The notes beneath the pieces were generated by a model that did not search any database, was not told where the DNA came from, and saw only the letters and a program-made list of their open reading frames with translations. From JBBIJH01 sp037446075 (GTDB lineage Bacteria; Bacteroidota; Ignavibacteria; UBA10030; JAHEZR01): a stretch of 19,477 nucleotides of DNA. Below are positions 1 through 6,622 of this stretch, piece after piece (the first letter of the stretch is position 1; each line of letters opens with the position of its first letter). The stretch lies in NCBI GenBank assembly GCA_037446075.1, contig JBBIJH010000038.1, positions 1 to 19,477 of the forward strand, given 5' to 3'. Made by a program: the position numbers and the translations under genes.

Positions 1-47
1 CGTCAACAGATTTAGAGGGAAGCACCCCCGGCAGACAGAACAGCAAC
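1..47 (+). repeat. Diverged internal duplication, copy 1 (second copy at 878-919)
   Basis: The end of the first lamin-tail domain resembles the end of the second at the DNA level. Both begin CGTCAACAG (1-9 and 878-886), both carry ACCCCCGGC, and both end in CAGAACAG. The spacing between the shared blocks differs by four bases, so the reading frames of the left blocks do not agree. This is a domain-level duplication inside one gene, not a mobile repeat. Confidence 0.6.
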
Positions 48-1262
48 GCGCGGCTCGATAACGATCTTCAGGCGGCGAGGGTATTTCTCCAGCAAGGAGG
101 GACTCCGCAGCCTGGAACCCCACTTTTAGTTGGCGCCACGATCCAAAACGCTGGACGCTATCCAGCGAGTGGCTTCTCGGTAAAATTCTATCACGACGTC
201 AATCGAGATTCTATCCTTGCGCCCACTGAACTCTTAGGGACAATAACTCCATCAAGTGTCCTTCAGCGTCGGGATTCTATCCAAGTCCCACTCACGTGGC
301 AAAGTCCGCCTTCGGGTTTAAATCGAATCGCCGCGGTCATCGAATACAGCGCTGACGAGCGGAGCCAGAATAACACAGCTTCTAGAGAGCTCAGCATTGG
401 TTTTCAGCCTCGAGCCCTCCTCATCAACGAAATCATGTTCGCTCCTATCACTGGACAAGCTGAGTGGGTGGAGTTGTATAATCCCGGTTTTTCTCCCGTC
501 GATCTCAGCAATTGGTCACTTTCAGATATGAAGGATGCATCCGGGAAGTTTAATGTCTTCTCGATCACGAAAGCCCCTGTCCGCATCGCGCCGGGTGGGT
601 TCGCTGTCATTGGTTCAGACTCTTCGATCTTTTCTTCATTTCCAGATCTCCGAACGCCTTCCTCGAACGTAAGCGTGTTCATTCTGAATCGCTCCAGTTT
701 GAGTTTGAACAATGACGCGGACGATGTCCTGATCGCCGATTTGGTTGGAACAACCATTGACAGCGTGCGATACAGCTCGTCGTGGCACAACCCCGATCTA
801 ACCGAGGCGGCGGGAATTTCGCTCGAGCGTATCAACCCAAGTCTCCCGTCGAACGACCGACGAAACTGGAACTCGTGCGTCAACAGACTCGGAGGAACCC
901 CCGGCCATCAGAACAGTATCTTCACGACTACGCTCCCTCCACAAACAACCCTCTCGATTGCTCCCAACCCGTTCTCTCCAGATGGCGATGGCTTTGAGGA
1001 TTTTGGCATCGTCAGCTATCAACTGCCCGTTCAGACGGCTCGAATCCGACTAAAGGTTTTTGATTCTGTCGGAAGACTTGTCCGCACGCTTGCAAGCAAT
1101 GAGTTTAGTGGGCCGACGGGCCAGGTAATCTGGGATGGCCTCGACGACGAGAAGCGCCGAGTGCGGATGGGAATCTATGTGATCTTCCTTGAGGCCATTG
1201 ATACCAGCGGCGGTGTGGTCGAAACAGCAAAGACGGCAGCCGTAGTCGCGGGAAAGTTGTAG
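3..1262 (+). CDS. Secreted/surface modular protein, C-terminal part (lamin-tail, CARDB, lamin-tail, FlgD-like)
   Basis: The reading frame is open from the left edge to the TAG at 1260-1262, so the start lies outside the window. The modules seen in order are: the end of one lamin-tail domain (STPGRQNS near 24-47); a CARDB-like Ig domain (about 110-400, with TIQNAG, then DE..QNNTA); a complete second lamin-tail domain (INEIMFAP, EWVELYNP, VDLSNWSLSD, ending GTPGHQNS, about 425-920); and a FlgD/CHU_C-like C-terminal domain (APNPFSPDGDGFED, then VFDSVGRLVRTL, then GIYVIFLEA, about 955-1255). Such proteins are usually exported, and the terminal domain commonly acts in cell-surface sorting or as a structural cap in FCB bacteria. 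No catalytic domain is visible in the part shown. The first 22 bases match the second lamin-tail copy in a different frame (see findings), so a frameshift at the very left edge is possible. The family assignment is firm; the role is not. Confidence 0.85.
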   Translation, partial: STDLEGSTPGRQNSNARLDNDLQAARVFLQQGGTPQPGTPLLVGATIQNAGRYPASGFSVKFYHDVNRDSILAPTELLGTITPSSVLQRRDSIQVPLTWQSPPSGLNRIAAVIEYSADERSQNNTASRELSIGFQPRALLINEIMFAPITGQAEWVELYNPGFSPVDLSNWSLSDMKDASGKFNVFSITKAPVRIAPGGFAVIGSDSSIFSSFPDLRTPSSNVSVFILNRSSLSLNNDADDVLIADLVGTTIDSVRYSSSWHNPDLTEAAGISLERINPSLPSNDRRNWNSCVNRLGGTPGHQNSIFTTTLPPQTTLSIAPNPFSPDGDGFEDFGIVSYQLPVQTARIRLKVFDSVGRLVRTLASNEFSGPTGQVIWDGLDDEKRRVRMGIYVIFLEAIDTSGGVVETAKTAAVVAGKL

Positions 1263-1397
1263 AGCATTCGCTCCAGATCTTTGCAACCCACTCGTGAGAA
1301 AGAGGTCGAGAGCTGACCATGCATTGTTGCTCATGATTCCATTCATTGGATAAAGTCGAATTTTTTCATATCTTTTTGAAGGAAATCTGGCTGTAGT

Positions 1398-2447
1398 ATG
1401 AGTGTTTCCATGTGTACGCTAGACACCCCGGTGGGGATGGCGCTTTCCGAGCCGAGTTACCTAATGCATTACTACTCAGGTGAGCTAGAAGAGCGAGCCG
1501 CTAGGTTGGAAGCCATGCTCGCTTCCTGCAACATCTGCCCACTGAATTGCAAGGTAAATCGACTGAACGACGAGATCTCCCGATGCTACTCCGGCCACCT
1601 GCCTATCGTCTCGGCGTATTGCATCCATTATGGTGAGGAGCCTGGGCTGGTGGGTAGGAACGGGGTGGGAAATATCTTCTTCGGAAACTGCAACTTGAGA
1701 TGTGTTTATTGTCAGAACTACGAGATCAGTCAGAACCACAAGATTGAAAGAAGCAATGAGGTCTCCTTCGAGCGTCTGGCTGAAATGATGCTCGAGCTGC
1801 AAGCGGAAGGGTGCCATAGCCTTGGATTCGTCTCTCCAACTCACTTTGTTCCACAGATTGTTAAGGCTTTGGTCATTGCTATAGGTCAAGGACTCCGCCT
1901 TCCGCTCATTTATAACACGAACGCGTACGACTCAGTGGAAGTGCTTCGTCTCCTCGAGGGCATCGTTGACATCTACCTTCCCGATCTCAAGTACAGCTCA
2001 GAACAGGCCGGATACGCCTACTCTACTGTGAAAAATTATCCTGCACTCGCTCGAGCAGCCATAAAAGAGATGCATCGGCAGGTTGGAAACGCCCTAGTCG
2101 TTGGGGAGGATGGGATCATCAAACGGGGGTTGATTATTCGGCACCTTGTTCTTCCAAACGACCTCGCTGGCAGTGAAGAGACTCTTCGCTGGATCCGGGA
2201 TGAACTCGGCAGCGAGGTGACATTAAGCATCATGGGCCAGTACTACCCGACAAACAAGGCGACGCGAATTGAGCTACTTAATAGAAAAATTTATGCGGGC
2301 GAATACGAGCGAGTGCTGCGGCTCGTTGATCGCCTTGGGTTCCAGAACGGGTGGGCTCAGGAGTGGGGACAGGCGTCTGAATACTATCGACCAGAGTTTC
2401 GAGATCGAGTGGAGCCATTCAAAGGGGGACAATGGAATTTCGATTGA
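1398..2447 (+). CDS. PflX-type radical SAM iron-sulfur protein (pyruvate formate-lyase activase homologue)
   Basis: The protein has 349 residues. A CxxxCxxC radical SAM motif is at residues 98-105 (CNLRCVYC, then QNYEIS), which binds a 4Fe-4S cluster and S-adenosylmethionine. It is preceded by a Cys-rich N-terminal segment CNICPLNC at 44-51 that is typical of the PflX (COG1313) family, and by a GRNGVGNIFFGNC segment. Family length is usually 300-350, so it appears complete. The substrate of this family is not settled; it is named for its resemblance to glycyl-radical activases. No glycyl-radical enzyme and none of the AmmeMemoRadiSam partner genes are present nearby. GAAGGAAA at 1378-1385 sits about 12 bases before the ATG; in-frame ATGs at 1410 and 1437 are alternatives. 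It leads the packed + strand gene run ending at 5528, which may be co-transcription rather than shared function. Confidence 0.88.
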   Translation: MSVSMCTLDTPVGMALSEPSYLMHYYSGELEERAARLEAMLASCNICPLNCKVNRLNDEISRCYSGHLPIVSAYCIHYGEEPGLVGRNGVGNIFFGNCNLRCVYCQNYEISQNHKIERSNEVSFERLAEMMLELQAEGCHSLGFVSPTHFVPQIVKALVIAIGQGLRLPLIYNTNAYDSVEVLRLLEGIVDIYLPDLKYSSEQAGYAYSTVKNYPALARAAIKEMHRQVGNALVVGEDGIIKRGLIIRHLVLPNDLAGSEETLRWIRDELGSEVTLSIMGQYYPTNKATRIELLNRKIYAGEYERVLRLVDRLGFQNGWAQEWGQASEYYRPEFRDRVEPFKGGQWNFD

Positions 2448-2481
2448 AGATCTCACAGGTTTGAAAGGAGCGAAGGAGCAC

Positions 2482-2757
2482 ATGGGACTTCTGTCAGAAT
2501 CAGAGATAGAACGAGAGATCGCACTCCTGAAGAGCTGGCAGCGGGAAGGGAATGAGATCGTGAAGCAATACGAACTGAAAGACTTCGTCCACGCGATGGG
2601 GTTCGTCAACTCGGTGGCGCTGCTTGCTGAGAAGGCAAACCACCATCCGGACATTGATATCCGGTGGAACAAGGTGAAGCTCGCCCTTTCAACCCACAGC
2701 GCCGGCGGTCTGACGGAGAAGGATTTCAGTCTCGCGAGACAAATTGATTCGCTATAG
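2482..2757 (+). CDS. phhB: Pterin-4a-carbinolamine dehydratase (4a-hydroxytetrahydrobiopterin dehydratase)
   Basis: This 91-residue protein dehydrates 4a-hydroxy-tetrahydropterin, recycling the cofactor of aromatic amino acid hydroxylases; bacterial relatives are also linked to molybdopterin-related chemistry. The family core is plain: KANHHPDI (the two catalytic histidines at residues 54-55), W..VKLALSTHSAGGLTEKDF after it, and an F..A..F helix before it. The frame is open upstream to 2269, inside the preceding gene, but that extension is not family-like. The ATG at 2482 gives the usual length and lies behind GGAG-type sites at 2467-2470 and 2475-2478. It starts 34 bases after the radical SAM gene, and its TAG abuts the ATG of pyrE. 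No phenylalanine hydroxylase gene is in the window, so its partner is unknown. Confidence 0.92.
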   Translation: MGLLSESEIEREIALLKSWQREGNEIVKQYELKDFVHAMGFVNSVALLAEKANHHPDIDIRWNKVKLALSTHSAGGLTEKDFSLARQIDSL

Positions 2758-3342
2758 ATGACGGGCGAAGAGATCATCCAGTTGTTCCGGCAGACGGGTG
2801 CCTTGCTGGAAGGCCACTTCCAATTGACGTCCGGACTTCACAGCCCGACGTACTTCCAGTGTGCGAAGGTGTTGCAGTATCCGCAGCACGCCGAGCTTCT
2901 GTGTGGAGAGATTGCTCGACGCTACGCTCAGGAAAGAATCGATCTCGTCATTTCCCCAGCCATAGGTGGCATCGTCGTAGGTCAGGAAGTTGCGCGGCAG
3001 CTGCGAGCCAGGTCCATCTTCGCCGAAAGGGCCAATGGTGTACTTCAGCTCCGCCGGGGCTTTGAGATCCTCACCAATGAGCGGGCCTTAGCCTGTGAAG
3101 ATGTCATAACAACCGGCGGCTCGATTAGAGAGGTGATTGAGATCGTTCGAAGGCACGGAGGTGTTCTTGTAGGGGCGGCATGCATTGTGGACCGAAGCGA
3201 CGGAAAAGTACGCCGTCCTGATGGTGGACCCATCTTTTCCCTCCTATCAATGGATGTGGTGACGTACTCACCTGAGACTTGCCCTCTCTGTAAACGAGGA
3301 ACTCCAGTTCTCAAACCCGGAAGTCGACCATCCATTGGCTAG
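2758..3342 (+). CDS. pyrE: Orotate phosphoribosyltransferase
   Basis: The enzyme joins orotate to PRPP, giving orotidine 5'-monophosphate in de novo pyrimidine synthesis, in the cytoplasm. It has 194 residues, normal for the family. The substrate-facing N-terminus (GALLEGHFQLTSGLHSPTYFQ) is conserved, as are a VISPAIGGIVVGQEVA segment and the PRPP loop EDVITTGGS at residues 114-122. The C-terminus has CPLC followed by GTPVLKPGSR, as in the thermophile/FCB-type PyrE proteins. The ATG follows the TAG of the dehydratase gene with no gap and no clear ribosome-binding site of its own, which suggests translational coupling. Together with the pyrimidine-nucleoside phosphorylase 830 bases downstream, it gives the cluster a pyrimidine theme. 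Confidence 0.95.
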   Translation: MTGEEIIQLFRQTGALLEGHFQLTSGLHSPTYFQCAKVLQYPQHAELLCGEIARRYAQERIDLVISPAIGGIVVGQEVARQLRARSIFAERANGVLQLRRGFEILTNERALACEDVITTGGSIREVIEIVRRHGGVLVGAACIVDRSDGKVRRPDGGPIFSLLSMDVVTYSPETCPLCKRGTPVLKPGSRPSIG

Positions 3343-3373
3343 GAATCATCTTCCAAACCACACGCGAGCATCA

Positions 3374-3931
3374 ATGGACTTCAAACTCATTAAGAGCGAA
3401 CGGCTCTATAACGGAAAGGTCTTTAATCTCGTCGTTGATCAAATCGAGTACCCGACAGGAAGCCGTGCGATCCGCGAGGTGGCAGAGCACCCCGGTGGCG
3501 CTGTTGTTCTGGCAGCGTTTCCAGACCGGAAGATCATCCTTGTGAAGCAGTATCGCTATCCTCTTGGAAAATTCCTGTATGAATTGCCCGCTGGTAAACT
3601 CGGTCCAAATGAAGACCCGCAGGCCTGTGCAAGAAGAGAGCTTGTAGAAGAAACAGGTTATACAGCGGATACATGGAAGCAGCTCACGGCGATTTACACG
3701 AGTCCCGGATTTTGCACAGAGCAGCTCCACATTTTCCTTGCAACCGAACTCTCCCTGGCCGGCGCTGGCCAGTCCTTGGAAGAAGGAGAGCAATCGCTCA
3801 CCGTTGAAATCGTTCCCCTCCCGAGGGCCGTCGAGATGATCGAGAGAGGAGAGATTACAGACAGCAAGACAATTTCTGGGATATTGCTTGGCGAGAGGGT
3901 ATTGGAACAGCGAGCGCAAAGAAAAATATAG
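3374..3931 (+). CDS. Nudix hydrolase, ADP-ribose pyrophosphatase type (NudF-like)
   Basis: The protein has 185 residues. The Nudix box G-x5-E-x7-R-E-x2-E-E-x-G is exact at residues 74-95 (G74, E80, R88-E89, E92-E93, G95) and places the metal-binding glutamates. The segments before it (EHPGGAVVLAAF, KQYRYP, YELPAGKL) and after it (YTSPGFCTEQLHIFLA) are those of ADP-ribose pyrophosphatases, which cleave ADP-ribose to AMP and ribose 5-phosphate in the cytoplasm. A TTG at 3335 would extend the protein into pyrE, but the ATG at 3374 begins with the family-like MDFKLIKSERLYNGKVF. It lies 31 bases after pyrE and its ribose phosphate/AMP products fit a nucleotide-salvage neighbourhood. Exact substrate preference cannot be told from sequence alone. 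Confidence 0.9.
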   Translation: MDFKLIKSERLYNGKVFNLVVDQIEYPTGSRAIREVAEHPGGAVVLAAFPDRKIILVKQYRYPLGKFLYELPAGKLGPNEDPQACARRELVEETGYTADTWKQLTAIYTSPGFCTEQLHIFLATELSLAGAGQSLEEGEQSLTVEIVPLPRAVEMIERGEITDSKTISGILLGERVLEQRAQRKI

Positions 3932-3944
3932 TCCAGTTAAGCGG

Positions 3945-4136
3945 ATGCCCCAAGATAGCGAGCTCGATCATTATCCTAAGAACCGTCTCTATCGCCTCGA
4001 TCTGAAGCGTTGTGTGCTTCAGGATTGTGGAGGGGAGCTGGCCGAAATTTCCTACTATGAACGGAACAATTGGGTAACCGTCGAGTACCAGTGTGCCAAG
4101 TGCAGCCGTCGTTTCGTCGTGAAGGTGGAAACCTGA
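3945..4136 (+). CDS. Small zinc-ribbon-like protein, function unknown
   Basis: This 63-residue protein contains four cysteines arranged as CX4C (C23, C28) and CX2C (C50, C53), separated by a beta-rich stretch (ELAEISYYERNNWVTVEYQC). The pattern matches a single zinc ribbon. The frame continues upstream to a TTG at 3888 inside the Nudix gene, which would give 82 residues, but the ATG at 3945 avoids that overlap. No good ribosome-binding site precedes it, so translation may be coupled to the Nudix gene ending 13 bases before. It could be a small nucleic-acid-binding or protein-binding factor. No name is recognised. Confidence 0.55.
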   Translation: MPQDSELDHYPKNRLYRLDLKRCVLQDCGGELAEISYYERNNWVTVEYQCAKCSRRFVVKVET

Positions 4137-4169
4137 CTCTGATCGAATCCCGAATCTCAGACCCTGACG

Positions 4170-5528
4170 TTGATTCCCGCAGAAATCATTCGTCGTAAGC
4201 GCTCCGGAGAAAAACTCTCCCGCGCAGAAATGGAATTCCTCGTCCACGGTTATGTCCGTGGGGAGATTCCGGATTATCAGATGTCCGCCTTTCTGATGGC
4301 CGTCTTCTTCCGGGGAATGGACCTCGAAGAGATGACCCAGCTCACCGAGATCATGCTGAGATCTGGCGAGGTTGTGGACCTCTCTTCTATTCCCGGCATC
4401 AAGGTCGATAAACATTCAACTGGTGGTGTCGGGGACAAGGTCTCACTTATTCTGGCTCCCCTTGTCGCTGCCTGCGGCGTCCCAGTCCCGATGATCTCTG
4501 CCCGCGGCCTAGGACACACGGGCGGAACTCTCGACAAGCTGGAGTCCATCCCGGGCTTCCGAACTAACCTGTCCCTGGAAGAGCTGCGGCGAGGCGTGTC
4601 AGAGGTCGGCGTCGTCATGATGGGGCAGACTGATGACCTCGTCCCCGCCGATCGTCGCATGTACGCCCTCCGCGATGTTACGGCAACAGTGGAATCCATC
4701 CCACTCATCGCTGCGAGCATTATCAGTAAGAAGCTCGCAGAAGGTGTGGACGCCCTCGTCCTCGACATCAAAACTGGACGCGGTGCCTTCATGCAAAAGT
4801 ATGAGGATTCTCTTGAGCTAGCGAAGACGTTGGTCACCATTGGAAACAACTTCGGTAAGAGAATAATTGCATTCATCACGGATATGAGCCAGCCTCTGGG
4901 TTACGCAGCGGGCAATTGGATTGAGGTGGTGGAAGCGGTAGAGTGCCTGCGTGGACAGGGTCCCGCCGATCTGACGGATCTCACATGCACACTGGCAGGA
5001 GCAATGCTGTTGCTTGGTGGGAAAGTGACGACCATCGATGGAGGGATTCAAGAAAGTAAAGCAGCGTTAGCTTCCGGCAGAGCATATGAGAAGTTCGTCG
5101 AGATGGTTCGTAATCAAGGTGGTGATCCAAGATACGTCGAGAATCCAGGCCAGTATCCCCAACCGAAATTCAGAGTGGAAGTCCTAGCAGCCAGCGACGG
5201 CTACCTCGAAAGCATTGATGCATTGGAGATAGGGCTAGCGTGTGTGGAGATCGGGGCTGGACGCAAGAGAATGAGGGAGAAGATCGATCCGAATGCTGGA
5301 GTTCTCTTGAGGAAAAAAGTCGGCGATCCTGTCGTGAGAGGAGAGTGCATTGCCATACTCCAGGCCGATCGAAAAGAAGGCATGACGCTTGGAAAGGCAA
5401 GAGTGGATCGCGCCTTTCGCTTCAGCTCGTTGAAACCAGAGCCAAGCCCTGTCGTGCTGAGCATGATTGAAGTCGATGAGACAAGTGTGGACAAGATCCG
5501 CGTGAAGCCTTGGCCGCGGTCACTGTAG
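4170..5528 (+). CDS. pdp: Pyrimidine-nucleoside phosphorylase (thymidine phosphorylase family)
   Basis: The enzyme splits uridine, thymidine or deoxyuridine with phosphate, releasing the base and (deoxy)ribose 1-phosphate. It has 452 residues, slightly longer than the usual 430-440. The phosphate-binding KHSTGGVGDK is at residues 81-90, the family signature SARGLGHTGGTLDKLE at 110-125, and DVTATVESIPLIAASI with LDIKTGRGAFM follow. The C-terminal alpha/beta domain is intact, with AGRKRMREKIDPNAG. The best start is TTG at 4170; a stop at 4140-4142 blocks any much longer version and no ATG fits the conserved N-terminus (IIRRKRSGEKL). No clear ribosome-binding site is present. It closes the packed gene run. 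Choosing between pdp and deoA needs phylogeny. Confidence 0.92.
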   Translation: MIPAEIIRRKRSGEKLSRAEMEFLVHGYVRGEIPDYQMSAFLMAVFFRGMDLEEMTQLTEIMLRSGEVVDLSSIPGIKVDKHSTGGVGDKVSLILAPLVAACGVPVPMISARGLGHTGGTLDKLESIPGFRTNLSLEELRRGVSEVGVVMMGQTDDLVPADRRMYALRDVTATVESIPLIAASIISKKLAEGVDALVLDIKTGRGAFMQKYEDSLELAKTLVTIGNNFGKRIIAFITDMSQPLGYAAGNWIEVVEAVECLRGQGPADLTDLTCTLAGAMLLLGGKVTTIDGGIQESKAALASGRAYEKFVEMVRNQGGDPRYVENPGQYPQPKFRVEVLAASDGYLESIDALEIGLACVEIGAGRKRMREKIDPNAGVLLRKKVGDPVVRGECIAILQADRKEGMTLGKARVDRAFRFSSLKPEPSPVVLSMIEVDETSVDKIRVKPWPRSL

Positions 5529-5556
5529 AATTACTGTATCCAGAGGTGGTTGAATG

Positions 5557-5573
5557 AGAAAGAAATTCTTTCT
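5557..5573. promoter_or_regulatory. Short perfect palindrome, possible operator
   Basis: AGAAAGAA and TTCTTTCT form 8-base inverted arms around a single central A. The site lies 29 bases after pdp and 95 bases before the ferredoxin gene. The one-base centre makes an RNA hairpin unlikely, so a dimeric-protein binding site is the better reading. This is inferred from symmetry alone. Confidence 0.3.
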
Positions 5574-5667
5574 ATCATTGAACTGTTTTGCAATCTGAAA
5601 ACGTCACAAGGAATGCTCAGATGGAATTCACCTCGTGACCAATTCCCCTATTATATCGTAGGAGACA

Positions 5668-6105
5668 ATGCCGGTCGTTGAATTCGTTCGAGAAGGAAAA
5701 AGATATGATGTGCCCCCGGGCACCAATCTTCGAAAGTTTGCCCTCAAGTGTCACATCCCCGTCTACAAAGGAATCAACCGACTTCTGAACTGCCGTGGCC
5801 ATCGGCTCTGCGGCACCTGCCGCGTTGAGATCGTCGATGGCAAAGGCGCCCCGCCAAAAACTCCTGCTGAAGAACGCACGATCATCGGCAAGTTTCTCCT
5901 CGCGAAGCGGGTTCGCCCCACGCTACGCCTCTCCTGCCAAGTGACTATCATCGGGGATATGAAAGTTCTCACTCAGCCAACAGTAGAACTGGACAAAGAG
6001 CTCACTAAGCAACGAACAATCCTGTTTGTGATCTTCTCCGGCTTCGGGATCGTCTTCCTCCTCATGCTCGGGTTGATCGTCTTTGATCTCCTGAAGAAAT
6101 TCTGA
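5668..6105 (+). CDS. 2Fe-2S ferredoxin-like protein with C-terminal membrane anchor
   Basis: The protein has 145 residues. The N-terminal half is a ferredoxin fold with cluster cysteines C42, C48, C51 and C90 (CX5CX2C, then 38 residues, then C), in the context NCRGHRLCGTC and LRLSC. This spacing is closer to adrenodoxin-type than plant-type ferredoxins. A hydrophobic helix at about residues 116-139 (TILFVIFSGFGIVFLLML and onward) is followed by a short KK tail, giving a tail-anchored protein whose cluster domain probably faces the cytoplasm. AGGAG ends three bases before the ATG. It sits alone, 139 bases after pdp, and ends at a hairpin. It presumably carries electrons at the membrane; no partner oxidoreductase is in the window. 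Confidence 0.82.
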   Translation: MPVVEFVREGKRYDVPPGTNLRKFALKCHIPVYKGINRLLNCRGHRLCGTCRVEIVDGKGAPPKTPAEERTIIGKFLLAKRVRPTLRLSCQVTIIGDMKVLTQPTVELDKELTKQRTILFVIFSGFGIVFLLMLGLIVFDLLKKF

Positions 6106-6126
6106 GCGTCAAATCCACACGAACAC

Positions 6127-6158
6127 AAAAGGCGAGTCTCTACTCGCCTTTAATTTTC
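6127..6158. terminator. Bidirectional intrinsic terminator between converging genes
   Basis: GGCGAGT (6131-6137) pairs with ACTCGCC (6142-6148) around a 4-base loop. Flanking AAA and TTT extend the stem, and T-rich sequence follows on both strands. It lies between the ferredoxin gene (+) and the HEPN-like gene (-), so it can stop transcription from both sides. Confidence 0.85.
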
Positions 6159-6184
6159 TTCACACCTAACCGCAGGGAACAATC

Positions 6185-6562
6185 TCAAAGACCTATCTTG
6201 TCGATGAACCGTTTTGCCACCCTGAAAGCCTCTTTAACTAACCCAACGTCTCGCAGGAGCCCTCTATAATATCCCGCGATGTGCAATGCGTCGTAGAGTG
6301 CCTCAAACTCTCTGGTGAGTTTCCCGTCGCGCGTGGCGAGGTACTTCTTTATGGCTGCTCGGTATCCATCGACCGACTTGGGTAGCTCCTTTCTATCCAA
6401 TCCCTTGTTGATCAAGTATTCATCGATCGCCTTCAGGACGGCAAGATAGGCCGTGCCACACGCCTCCCGGACGGATTTCACGTCGAGGTAGGTGTCGTCC
6501 TCGACCGAAGACTTCTTCAGTAGTCCCTTCGCATTTTCAAGGTATCTGAGAGATTCCTTCAT
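6185..6562 (-). CDS. Small helical protein, DUF5618-like (HEPN-type fold)
   Basis: This 125-residue, all-helical, charged protein starts MKESLRYLENAKGLLKK. It has a DVKSVREACGTAYLAVLKAID helix, a YRAAIKKYLA helix, and a C-terminal FEALYDALHIAGYYRGL region. The layout and wording resemble the DUF5618 family common in Bacteroidota, which I recall as HEPN-like. The RX4-6H motif of RNase HEPN toxins is not seen, so catalysis is not implied. No nucleotidyltransferase antitoxin gene is next to it. It lies 60 bases downstream of the inositol-monophosphatase-type gene on the same strand, and may be co-transcribed with it. No strong ribosome-binding site is visible. The gene is likely real; the family call comes from memory of sequence style. 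Confidence 0.7.
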   Translation of the reverse strand: MKESLRYLENAKGLLKKSSVEDDTYLDVKSVREACGTAYLAVLKAIDEYLINKGLDRKELPKSVDGYRAAIKKYLATRDGKLTREFEALYDALHIAGYYRGLLRDVGLVKEAFRVAKRFIDKIGL

Positions 6563-6622
6563 GTATCAAGTCGAATTGGATTCCAGACACTGTAACAAAT
6601 CTATTGCTATTCCTGTTCTTAA

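Noticed and set aside
2269..2481. Upstream extension of the pterin dehydratase
   Set aside because: It overlaps the radical SAM gene and its residues are not family-like; the ATG at 2482 gives the normal length.
2274..2777. 167-codon open frame on the - strand
   Set aside because: It lies opposite phhB and the end of the radical SAM gene, has low-complexity Ser/Arg-rich text and no family resemblance.
3335..3373. TTG start extending the Nudix protein
   Set aside because: It overlaps pyrE and adds residues not typical of the family; ATG 3374 is better.
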